From Maribacter sp. (GTDB lineage: Bacteria; Bacteroidota; Bacteroidia; Flavobacteriales; Flavobacteriaceae), in assembly GCA_013001935.1 (NCBI GenBank), contig JABDKZ010000089.1, positions 1 through 7,125 on the forward strand: a DNA stretch of 7,125 bases, in the 5' to 3' direction. The position numbers were made by a program, and so were the translations under genes. How positions within the stretch are numbered: position 1 is the stretch's first letter; the number at the start of each line of letters is the position of its first letter. This document shows positions 1 to 6,841 of the stretch, one piece after another. The notes beneath the pieces were generated by a model, which did no database searches, had not been told where the DNA came from, and saw only the letters and a program-made list of their open reading frames with translations.

Positions 1-2
1 AA

Positions 3-1037
3 CCAGTGCCCGCGTCCAAATTAAAAGGGGAAGAAGCCTGGCCTACACAACCCTTTCCTGTTGCCCCTAAACCTTTTGCAAGACAATCCGTTGATCTTAC
101 CGAGAAGGATGTTAGTCCGTATGCAGAAAATAGCGAAGAGCTGAAGGGCTTACTTAAAATGCTCGATAAACGTATCTACGCTCCTCCAAGTATTGATCCG
201 GTTTTACTGTTTCCTGGGTATGATGGAGCAGCAGAATGGGGAGGAGCAGCGGCAGATCCCGAAAACGGGATCATTTATGTGAATTCAAATGAAATGCCAT
301 GGATCATGCAGATGGAAGCGGTGGATGAAGAAAATACTTCGGCCTCCTTTGGGGAGCGGATTTATAGTGATAACTGCGCTATCTGCCATAGATCTGATCG
401 TACAGGATTGGAGTTTAGTGGTTTTCCGTCCTTAATTGGGTTAAAAGCAACTAAAACCAAGGAAGAAGTAGCCATTTTAATCGCCCAAGGAAAAGGAATG
501 ATGACCGGGTTTCCAGAAATTCCGGACAATGAAATGGAAGCACTTTTGGATTTCCTGTTCGATGAAAATACTAAACAGGAGGTAACCTCTGAAAAGCAAA
601 GCACCTATCCTTTACCTTATAAACACAAAGGATATACTAAATTCTTAGATAGCAAGGGTAATCCTGCAATTACCCCTCCATGGGGCACTTTGCATGCTAT
701 AAATTTAAATACCGGTGAGTATATTTGGTCAATTCCGTTCGGCGAAACGCCGTCTTTGAAAGCGCAAGGCATAACGGGAACGGGTTGCGAAAATTATGGA
801 GGTGCTGTTGTCACCGAAAACGGTTTGTTATTTATTGGCGCTACCAAAGATGGCTATTTTAGAGTGTTTGACAAACAGAATGGCAATCTGTTGTGGGAAT
901 ACAAACTACCAGCCCCTGCATTCGCTACGCCTGCCATGTATGAAGTTAATGGTAAACAGTATATTGCCATTGCTTGTGGCGGTGAGAAATTAGGCACTGA
1001 AAAAGGAAACCAAATAATCGCCTTTGCATTGGAATAA
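3..1037 (+). CDS. PQQ-dependent dehydrogenase with internal cytochrome c domain, 3' part
   Basis: This is the C-terminal part of a quinoprotein dehydrogenase of the membrane-bound glucose dehydrogenase type. The reading frame is open to the window edge, so the true start lies upstream; a GTG at position 6 is probably internal. Numbering residues from that GTG, beta-propeller sequence with PQQ-family repeats (WGGAAADPENGIIYVN, residues 78-93) is followed by a cytochrome c domain of about residues 111-190. The haem motif is CAICH (Cys124, Cys127, His128), and Met165 or Met166 is a candidate axial ligand. The propeller then resumes: WGTLHAINLNTGEYIW (226-241), GCENYGGAVVTENGLLF (260-276) and a conserved end (ATPAMYEVNGKQYIAIACGG, 307-326). 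Such enzymes oxidise sugars or alcohols in the periplasm and pass electrons to the respiratory chain, here probably through the built-in haem. The substrate cannot be read from the sequence. About half of the usual roughly 700 residues is present. It converges on the sulfatase gene. Confidence 0.9.
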   Translation, partial: PVPASKLKGEEAWPTQPFPVAPKPFARQSVDLTEKDVSPYAENSEELKGLLKMLDKRIYAPPSIDPVLLFPGYDGAAEWGGAAADPENGIIYVNSNEMPWIMQMEAVDEENTSASFGERIYSDNCAICHRSDRTGLEFSGFPSLIGLKATKTKEEVAILIAQGKGMMTGFPEIPDNEMEALLDFLFDENTKQEVTSEKQSTYPLPYKHKGYTKFLDSKGNPAITPPWGTLHAINLNTGEYIWSIPFGETPSLKAQGITGTGCENYGGAVVTENGLLFIGATKDGYFRVFDKQNGNLLWEYKLPAPAFATPAMYEVNGKQYIAIACGGEKLGTEKGNQIIAFALE

Positions 1038-1049
1038 GTTTATCGCAAT

Positions 1050-2603
1050 TCAAGGAATGCACTCCATTTCCTTAAACCCGCCACCGTCTCGAACAAGCAT
1101 TTTGTACGAATCTATTTTTTCTTTCAAGTCAAAACTATCAAATTGGTAGTCCGGGGTATATAAGACCTTGTCCCAATAGTCGGTATTGGGCTCTGTCGCC
1201 CTTAAATCATCGGTAGATTTCATCCAATGGGATAAATCCTTCCGCATGGTTTTAATGATTTCGGTATAACGAGGGTTCCCAATCTCATTGTGCAGGTTAA
1301 AAGGGTCCTTTGAAAGCACATAAAACTCTTCTGCAGGTCTTTTACCGAAAGCCAGTTTATAATAATCCTTATCGGTAGCTCTATGCTCCATGGCCATTAT
1401 CAGGAATTTGGAGATAGAATTGTCAACATCACCAAACTGTCCTACAGACTGGTGCACTTTGGGGTCACCTGCCGGCCAACGATAAGGTTCAAAATTCTTG
1501 ATGTACAAAAAATCCTTGGTCCGAACCGCTCTAGACGGGTAACTTAAATCACCCTTACGCACGTTGGCATGGCGTTCTCGTTCCAAAAAAACCCTGTCCC
1601 TGTTTGTTTTTTGATGTTTTTCATCAAACAATGTTAGCAAACTATTCCCACTAAAGCCCTCCCCAATTTCCAAATGGGCAGCTTCTAAAAAAGTAGGGGC
1701 AAAATCGATAAAATTCATAAATGATGTAATTCGCTTCCCCCCTTCAATATGCCCTTGCCAGTACATGGCTAAAGGCATTCGGGTGCCATAGTCATAAAGT
1801 GTTGCTTTTGCCCGCGGAAAAGGCATCCCGTTATCACTCGTCATAACGATTAGTGTCTGTTCCATTAGCCCCTTTTTACGAAGTAGTTCAATAATATTCC
1901 CCGATTCATGGTCAAAACGTTCTACCTCAGAATAATAGTCCATTATATCATTTCGAACGCAAGGATTGTTCGGAAGAAATCCATGAACTATTACATTATT
2001 GACATCCATCCCGCTTTTTGCACCTGTATTTGTTTCATAGGCGCGATGGGGATCTTGGCTCCCGAACCAATAGACAAAAGGTTGGTGCTTCTCTTTAGCC
2101 TCTAAAAAAGTATTGAAATCGGGGTAATCCTCTCCAGCGGGATTGTGTTTGTATCCTCCCTTTTTATAATCCCCGGGACCCCATCCCTTTCTGCTTTTAC
2201 CGGTATGGTATCCAGATTCCTTCAGCAAGGAAACCCAATTCTGATATTTATCGGGAATAACCGACCAGAGGTTTCCAGCGCTTTCCAACTGATGTGGGTA
2301 TCGGCCCAAAAGAATACTTGCCCGCGAAGGAGAACATGAAGGTGCCGCACAAAAGGCATTTTCAAAAAGTACGCCCATTTTGGATAAATAATCGAATGTT
2401 GGGGTCCGTACAGTTTGGTCCCCATATGCCCCGGCATGTGGATATGACCAGTCATCGGCAATCAGAAATACGATATTGGGTCTTGTCAACTGATTGTTCC
2501 CAACAATTGGTGCTTTTGGACTACCTCCCGATACGAACCCTGTCAATACTAGTATTAGGCCTAGTCTTAGAAACTTATACTTCCTCCAGGTAGGTCTTTT
2601 CAT
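1050..2603 (-). CDS. Exported family S1 (formylglycine) sulfatase
   Basis: This 517-residue protein is a complete type I sulfatase, which hydrolyses sulfate esters or sulfamates. Basic residues followed by a hydrophobic stretch (RLGLILVLTGFVSGG, 13-27) form a signal peptide without a lipobox cysteine, so the enzyme is probably periplasmic or secreted. The catalytic core is clear: calcium ligands Asp50-Asp51 (LIADDW), the formylglycine motif CSPSR (Cys90 to Arg94, the cysteine form), SQDPHR (Asp184, His186) and SDNG (Asp257, Asn258). The C-terminal subdomain includes EEFYVLSKDPFNLHNE (425-440). The segment TGKSRKGWGPG (134-144) carries Trp141 where many S1 sulfatases have the histidine of a Lys-x-His pair. 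Overall it resembles sulfatases often annotated as heparan N-sulfatase-like in Planctomycetes and Bacteroidota, but the substrate is not established. No maturation enzyme is encoded nearby. The start was chosen because the signal peptide follows directly and the Gfo/Idh gene begins 37 bases away on the other strand. Confidence 0.94.
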   Translation of the reverse strand: MKRPTWRKYKFLRLGLILVLTGFVSGGSPKAPIVGNNQLTRPNIVFLIADDWSYPHAGAYGDQTVRTPTFDYLSKMGVLFENAFCAAPSCSPSRASILLGRYPHQLESAGNLWSVIPDKYQNWVSLLKESGYHTGKSRKGWGPGDYKKGGYKHNPAGEDYPDFNTFLEAKEKHQPFVYWFGSQDPHRAYETNTGAKSGMDVNNVIVHGFLPNNPCVRNDIMDYYSEVERFDHESGNIIELLRKKGLMEQTLIVMTSDNGMPFPRAKATLYDYGTRMPLAMYWQGHIEGGKRITSFMNFIDFAPTFLEAAHLEIGEGFSGNSLLTLFDEKHQKTNRDRVFLERERHANVRKGDLSYPSRAVRTKDFLYIKNFEPYRWPAGDPKVHQSVGQFGDVDNSISKFLIMAMEHRATDKDYYKLAFGKRPAEEFYVLSKDPFNLHNEIGNPRYTEIIKTMRKDLSHWMKSTDDLRATEPNTDYWDKVLYTPDYQFDSFDLKEKIDSYKMLVRDGGGFKEMECIP

Positions 2604-2623
2604 TGTGTTTTTATACTTTCCAC

Positions 2624-2655
2624 TAAATATACAAGAGATTATGGATAAAATAAAA
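2624..2655 (-). promoter_or_regulatory. Possible Bacteroidota-type promoter of the sulfatase gene
   Basis: Read on the minus strand, TATATTTA (2624-2631) differs at one position from the Bacteroidota -7 box TAnnTTTG. It lies 20 bases from a TTTT (2652-2655) that could stand in for the -33 TTTG. It sits about 20 bases upstream of the sulfatase ATG. Neither box is a full match and the region is AT-rich, so this is a weak call. If real, it overlaps the first codons of the divergent Gfo/Idh gene. Confidence 0.25.
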
Positions 2656-3702
2656 GTATTGGTCGTTGGTTGTGGTAATATGGGAACCTCCCATGCGCGG
2701 GCCTATCACCAATTGGATGATTTTGAAATCGTAGGTCTGGTAAGTCGCAAACCTGAAAGCCGAGAGAAATTGTCTGAAGAATTGGGCGGACTACCAACAT
2801 TCGGCGATTTCAAAAACGCCTTGAAATCAACCAAACCCGATGTTGTCTCAATCAATACATACCCTGACACCCATGCTGAATTCATAAGGGCCGCATTACA
2901 TGCAAATGCCCATGTTTTCGTTGAAAAACCATTGGCCTTGACCGTTAAAGAGGCGCAAAGCTTAGTAGATTTGGCTGGGAAAAAAGGCAAGAAGATGGTT
3001 GTGGGCTATATTCTACGAGTTCACCCGACATGGGAAAAATTTGTGCAGTTGGCACGCTCATTGGGTAAACCCTTGGTGATGCGCATGAACCTCAACCAGC
3101 AAAGTTCAGGTAATCATTGGTATACCCATAAACAATTGATGAAATCTATGTCTCCTATCGTGGATTGTGGGGTGCATTATGTTGATATTATGTGTTTAAT
3201 GACGCAATCGGTTCCTATAAGTGTTAGTGCCATTGGGGCAAAACTTTCGGATGAAATTGCGGAATCGATGTACAACTATGGCCAGTTACAAGTACGTTTT
3301 AAAGATGGCTCTGTAGGCTGGTATGAAGCCGGATGGGGGCCAATGATGAGCGAAACGGCGGTTTTTATAAAGGATGTTATTGGGCCAAAGGGATCCGTCT
3401 CTATTTCGGATGAAGTCAAAGGCGAATCGCAGGATATTGAAGGCCATACTAGAACAAATGGTCTAAAACTGCATCATGCGGCCTTGGATGATACTGGTAA
3501 TTTTATGAAAAAAGACGAATTTATAAGCTCAACCGATGAACCCGATCATGATGGTCTGTGTTTATTAGAGCAATCCTATCTTCTTAAGGCCATTACAAAT
3601 GATATTGATTTAAGTGACCATCTTAGGGATGCCGTGAATAGTCTTCGCATTGTATTAGCCGCTGATGAGTCGTTTAAAACGGGAAGAACAATTGCGTTGT
3701 AA
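2641..3702 (+). CDS. Gfo/Idh/MocA family NAD(P)-dependent oxidoreductase
   Basis: This 353-residue protein belongs to the glucose-fructose oxidoreductase / inositol dehydrogenase family, which oxidises or reduces sugars and related polyols. The N-terminus is a Rossmann fold with dinucleotide loop GCGNMG (10-15). The family's EKPLA motif follows at 95-99, with Lys96 the expected catalytic or cofactor-contacting lysine. In the substrate domain, DCGVHYVDIM (175-184) supplies the conserved Asp175 and His179 of the catalytic region. No signal peptide is seen, so it should be cytoplasmic. Length is normal for the family. The frame is open back to 2494, but that extension lies antisense to the sulfatase coding sequence and lacks family similarity, while ATG 2641 starts exactly at the Rossmann strand (MDKIKVLVVG). 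No clear Shine-Dalgarno is visible, which is usual in Bacteroidota. Divergence from a sulfatase suggests a role in sugar catabolism; the substrate is unknown. Confidence 0.93.
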   Translation: MDKIKVLVVGCGNMGTSHARAYHQLDDFEIVGLVSRKPESREKLSEELGGLPTFGDFKNALKSTKPDVVSINTYPDTHAEFIRAALHANAHVFVEKPLALTVKEAQSLVDLAGKKGKKMVVGYILRVHPTWEKFVQLARSLGKPLVMRMNLNQQSSGNHWYTHKQLMKSMSPIVDCGVHYVDIMCLMTQSVPISVSAIGAKLSDEIAESMYNYGQLQVRFKDGSVGWYEAGWGPMMSETAVFIKDVIGPKGSVSISDEVKGESQDIEGHTRTNGLKLHHAALDDTGNFMKKDEFISSTDEPDHDGLCLLEQSYLLKAITNDIDLSDHLRDAVNSLRIVLAADESFKTGRTIAL

Positions 3703-3711
3703 GAAGATTGG

Positions 3712-4281
3712 TCAAGGTTTCTTGGGTAGTCTACTTTTTACCAATGCAATTTGGCCCATATGGCTTGCTCCATGCTCCAAAATATGAAACCAAGCCCAAT
3801 GGTTATCCATGCCTTCATCTATGTTGGCTGCAAACCAGGCATCATCTTTGGTTTTAAGGCCTGCCAGAGTGATTTCCCGAACCTCATCCCATAGGTCTAA
3901 ATAGTACTTAATGGGCTTGCCTTTTATTTTTTCCCTTGATTCGTCTCCCATTCCCCCCGCAATGGCCCAATATGCAGCTTCTCCTTCTGTCCATCTGCGG
4001 CCTTCCAAAGTCTCAACTTGGGTATAGGATTCTGTGGCCGCCAAATGCATTATCATAGCGCCAATACTATTGGCCTTGTCATCAAATAGGAAATCAGTTT
4101 CTTCAAGGGTTAAATCACGGACATCTTCTGTGATTCTATCCTTTAGTTCTTCCAACATATCGACCATAATACCAATTTGAGGCGTAAACCCCTCTTTGGG
4201 TTTAATTTCATATTGTGCGTGAACAAAAGAAGTTGCAAAACATAAAATAAATAGGGCTTTAAACTTCAATAGGAACTTCAT
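3712..4281 (-). CDS. Exported DinB-fold (DinB/YfiT-like) putative metal-binding protein
   Basis: This 189-residue protein begins with a convincing signal peptide (KFKALFILCFATSFVHA, residues 6-22, probable cleavage after Ala22). The mature part matches the four-helix DinB superfamily. A first histidine lies in helix 2 (MIMHLAATE, His79) and a C-terminal EHGASHMGQI (169-178) gives His170 and His174. These three form the usual metal-binding histidine triad. DinB-like proteins are mostly cytoplasmic; some (YfiT, bacillithiol and mycothiol S-transferases) are metal-dependent hydrolases or thiol transferases, but many have no known activity. Export to the periplasm is therefore the notable point. 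The gene starts 20 bases after the stop of the NlpC/P60 gene on the same strand, so the two are probably co-transcribed. It converges on the Gfo/Idh gene with a 9-base gap. The fold is confident; the function is not known. Confidence 0.85.
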   Translation of the reverse strand: MKFLLKFKALFILCFATSFVHAQYEIKPKEGFTPQIGIMVDMLEELKDRITEDVRDLTLEETDFLFDDKANSIGAMIMHLAATESYTQVETLEGRRWTEGEAAYWAIAGGMGDESREKIKGKPIKYYLDLWDEVREITLAGLKTKDDAWFAANIDEGMDNHWAWFHILEHGASHMGQIALVKSRLPKKP

Positions 4282-4301
4282 AGTATAAAGTTTTAGGTTC
4301 T

Positions 4302-5495
4302 TTAATTTAGCATTGGCCTTTTAACTAAATTAATCAGGCCTTTGCCTTCCTGATTAAAAATGCGTTTTGTGCGAAGATAACGGTTCAGGTTATATTCATC
4401 GTAGTTTTTAGAAGTCTTGTCCATACTGCTTATCCGCACCCTATTAGAGGAATGGATAAATTCATTGTCGCCGATCCACATGCCAACATGTACCACTTTT
4501 TCGGCAGTGGTGTCCGTAGCCTTTCTACCAAAGAACAATAGGTCTCCCTTAACCAGATTATCAAAATTCTTAGTTGAGTCTATGGCTATGCCGGTATGTA
4601 CTTGTTGGGAGGCGTCGCGTGGAATAACCATTCCGTTTAAAAAATAAATGGTCTTGGTAAAGCCACTGCAGTCAACACCCTTGGTAGAAGTGCCTCCCCA
4701 GAGATAAGGCACACCTATCATGGTTTTTCCCGTAGAAACCAAAGTTTCAACTGTAGGATTAAGGATTTTTAGCCATGTATCATAAGATTCAGCCTCGTTT
4801 TTTCGAACATAGGCATTGCGCCCATCCGGAAATCTTACCATATAGTACTGGTCGGTATATCGTAGGAGGGTCAATAAGTTCCCAGCGGTTAAATCGGAGA
4901 CAATTGCAGCATTTTCATTAGGGTCTGCAAAGGCATGGCCATAGGTTTGGGTATAAATCATTTTTTTATCGGTCTCCCAATTCTCGGCCTTTTGTTCATC
5001 GACCAATTCTATTCCTCCAGCGTCTACCCATGCCAAATACTTGTCCGGGGTTTGTACATAATACCAATCACCTTCCTGTTTGTAAACCTTAACAATGGTT
5101 CCAAGCGTGGCTTGTGTTGCCAATTCTGAGGAATGGCTGGGATTGCTTCGCAAATTAGCTACCGAATTATTGACAATAGCCCTGGTTTTTTTTTCAAGAT
5201 TAGCTGCGGGTAACACCTGTATGCTATCAATAAAAGCAATACTATCAGTCGCTAAACGGGTCTTTAATTCCTGTACAGCCTCGGGAAGGTTACTTTCTCC
5301 TGTTAATATATACTTATCAGTATTTTTTGTTGCGTTAACATCGAATAGGGCCACGCGTTTATCTGGGGCGTATTTAGCCTTGATTTCAGCCAACATACCT
5401 TGCACCGGACCTTTGGCCTTGTTTGAATCTTCTTTGCAACCTATTACTAAAAATAAAATTGATGCGATTACAAAAGTGTGAAGTATAGATTTCAT
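4302..5495 (-). CDS. SH3b - NlpC/P60 lipoprotein, YkfC-like murein peptide endopeptidase
   Basis: This 397-residue lipoprotein probably cleaves the gamma-D-Glu to diamino-acid bond in peptidoglycan stem peptides. The N-terminus has a hydrophobic signal and lipobox LVIGC with lipidated Cys20, followed by K-E-D. An N-terminal region (about 35-98) of a type seen in Bacteroidota homologues precedes two bacterial SH3 domains, about 105-165 (VANLRSNPS) and 178-237. The C-terminal NlpC/P60 domain shows WGG (266-268), the nucleophile in DCSGF (Cys276), RDASQQ (293-298), HVGMWIG (His336) and FIHSS (His348), a complete Cys-His-His triad. RDASQQ and the two-SH3 layout resemble the YkfC group, which acts on peptides with a free N-terminal L-Ala. 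The frame stays open upstream to 5747, but that stretch overlaps the methyltransferase start and has no signal peptide, so ATG 5495 is preferred. It is first in a likely two-gene unit with the DinB-fold gene. Confidence 0.93.
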   Translation of the reverse strand: MKSILHTFVIASILFLVIGCKEDSNKAKGPVQGMLAEIKAKYAPDKRVALFDVNATKNTDKYILTGESNLPEAVQELKTRLATDSIAFIDSIQVLPAANLEKKTRAIVNNSVANLRSNPSHSSELATQATLGTIVKVYKQEGDWYYVQTPDKYLAWVDAGGIELVDEQKAENWETDKKMIYTQTYGHAFADPNENAAIVSDLTAGNLLTLLRYTDQYYMVRFPDGRNAYVRKNEAESYDTWLKILNPTVETLVSTGKTMIGVPYLWGGTSTKGVDCSGFTKTIYFLNGMVIPRDASQQVHTGIAIDSTKNFDNLVKGDLLFFGRKATDTTAEKVVHVGMWIGDNEFIHSSNRVRISSMDKTSKNYDEYNLNRYLRTKRIFNQEGKGLINLVKRPMLN

Positions 5496-5614
5496 GTTAA
5501 TTCTTTGTTTTTGTAAAAATACGGATATTCCGTATCCCTTTTTGATTTTGACTTTTGATGTGCCCAAGCTTCCCTTTCTTAAGAATTCGTCCTTTTTGAT
5601 TAAATTCGCCTTGC
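5496..5614. promoter_or_regulatory. Divergent intergenic region between NlpC/P60 and methyltransferase genes
   Basis: These 119 bases must hold the promoters of both divergent genes. On the minus strand TATTTTTA (5514-5521) is one base off the TAnnTTTG -7 box, but no TTTG lies at the right distance. On the plus strand TAAATTCG (5601-5608) is also one base off and ends six bases before the methyltransferase ATG, which would imply a nearly leaderless message. Several TTTTG tracts (5539-5556) are present. No standard Shine-Dalgarno precedes either gene. The individual boxes are weak; the region as a double promoter is inferred from gene orientation. Confidence 0.4.
5519..5535. repeat. 17-base inverted repeat, possible operator
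   Basis: ATACGGATATTCCGTAT has perfect 7-base arms (5519-5525 and 5529-5535) around a 3-base centre. It lies 23 bases upstream of the NlpC/P60 start and overlaps the weak TATTTTTA box on that strand. The symmetry and position fit a binding site for a dimeric regulator. It is too short, and not followed by a T-run in the right orientation, to be a terminator. No regulator gene is in the window, so its role is inference. Confidence 0.35.
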
Positions 5615-6841
5615 ATGAATAAACTACAGGTAATAGAGCTTTTTGCAGGGGTTGGAGGGTTTCGACTCGGTCTTGAAAATACCGGCAAATATGAGGTTGT
5701 TTGGTCAAATCAATGGGAGCCCTCAACCAAGGCACAACATGCATCAATGGTATATGAGGCCCGTTTTGGCCCTAAAAACCATAGTAATACAGATATTTCT
5801 GAAGTTTCCACTTCCTCAATTCCCGATATGGATGTTTTGGTTGGAGGGTTTCCTTGCCAAGATTATTCCGTTGCCACGACCTTACAGAATTCAAAAGGAC
5901 TGATTGGCAAAAAAGGGGTTTTGTGGTGGTCTATACACCGTATTCTATCGGAAAAATTAAATCCTCCAAAATATCTATTCTTAGAAAACGTAGATCGCCT
6001 ATTAAAATCCCCATCTACTCAACGGGGTCGTGATTTTGCCATAATGCTCAAAAGTTTGGACGATTTAGGGTATGCGGTGGAATGGCGTGTGATCAATGCC
6101 GCGGATTATGGGATGCCACAACGCCGAAGGCGTATATTTTTCTTGGGTTATCATAAATCAACCGCGCTTTATACCTCCTTGAAAAAATCCAATAAAAAGG
6201 ACTGGATCTATACAAAGGGTACAATTGCACAGGCTTTCCCTGTGAAAAATGCAACCCTACAATGTCACGATTTTAAGATTACCGGGGATTTGGTTGAAAT
6301 TTCTGAACATTTTAATCTAGGGAAAAAGCAATCCCCTTTTGCAAATAGTGGGATTTTTATCAATGGTCGGGCGTATACCGCGAAGACCTCACCAGCCTAT
6401 TCCGGACCGAAAAGCGTGCTTGGCGATGTGCTTCAAAATGGGGAGGTAACCCCTGAGTTTATTATTCCAAGCGATGATTTTCCTAAATGGGAGTATCTGA
6501 AGGGAGCCAAAAAGGAGGTGCGAACCGCTAAAAACGGTTTTGAATATAACTACAGTGAAGGCAGCATGATTTTTCCGGATGCCTTGGACAATGCGTCACG
6601 CACTATAATTACTGGCGAAGGTGGTAAAAGTCCGTCTAGGTTCAAACATGTGGTACAAACAGCAAAAGGGCTACGCCGATTGACCCCAGTTGAGTTAGAA
6701 CGCTTGAACATGTTCCCGGACAACCACACCCAGTTAGCGGGTATCTCGGATACCAAAAGGGCATTTTTTATGGGTAACGCGTTGGTTGTTGGGGTAGTCG
6801 AAGGTATTGGTAGGGTTTTATACGAAAAGATCAATAGCTAA
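5615..6841 (+). CDS. DNA (cytosine-5-)-methyltransferase, type II style
   Basis: This 408-residue enzyme transfers a methyl group from S-adenosylmethionine to carbon 5 of cytosine in a specific DNA sequence. All main C5-methyltransferase motifs are present in order: motif I FAGVGGF (10-16, AdoMet binding), motif IV GGFPCQDYS (77-85) with catalytic Cys81, motif VI ENV (124-126), motif VIII QRRRR (169-173), motif IX RRLTPVELERLNMFP (354-368) and motif X GNALV (387-391). The region from about 180 to 345 is the variable target-recognition domain, so the recognition sequence cannot be read directly. Length is typical of type II modification enzymes. There is no N-terminal helix-turn-helix extension; the protein begins at motif I. 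ATG 5615 puts motif I at the normal distance and there is no longer in-frame start. No restriction endonuclease, C protein or Vsr gene is visible on either side, so it is either solitary or its partner lies beyond position 7125. Confidence 0.95.
   Translation: MNKLQVIELFAGVGGFRLGLENTGKYEVVWSNQWEPSTKAQHASMVYEARFGPKNHSNTDISEVSTSSIPDMDVLVGGFPCQDYSVATTLQNSKGLIGKKGVLWWSIHRILSEKLNPPKYLFLENVDRLLKSPSTQRGRDFAIMLKSLDDLGYAVEWRVINAADYGMPQRRRRIFFLGYHKSTALYTSLKKSNKKDWIYTKGTIAQAFPVKNATLQCHDFKITGDLVEISEHFNLGKKQSPFANSGIFINGRAYTAKTSPAYSGPKSVLGDVLQNGEVTPEFIIPSDDFPKWEYLKGAKKEVRTAKNGFEYNYSEGSMIFPDALDNASRTIITGEGGKSPSRFKHVVQTAKGLRRLTPVELERLNMFPDNHTQLAGISDTKRAFFMGNALVVGVVEGIGRVLYEKINS

Noticed and set aside
1038..1049. 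Terminator between the convergent dehydrogenase and sulfatase genes (and likewise at 3703-3711)
   Set aside because: The gaps are 12 and 9 bases and show no stem-loop with a T-run.
1908..2461. Several 60-100 codon open frames within the sulfatase gene on both strands
   Set aside because: They are shadows of a gene with strong family motifs and show no recognisable domain or credible start of their own.
2494..2640. N-terminal extension of the Gfo/Idh reading frame by 49 codons
   Set aside because: It runs antisense through the sulfatase signal peptide region, and the family's Rossmann fold begins exactly at ATG 2641.
5496..5747. Upstream extension of the NlpC/P60 frame by 84 codons
   Set aside because: It overlaps the first 133 bases of the methyltransferase on the other strand and would bury the lipoprotein signal peptide internally.
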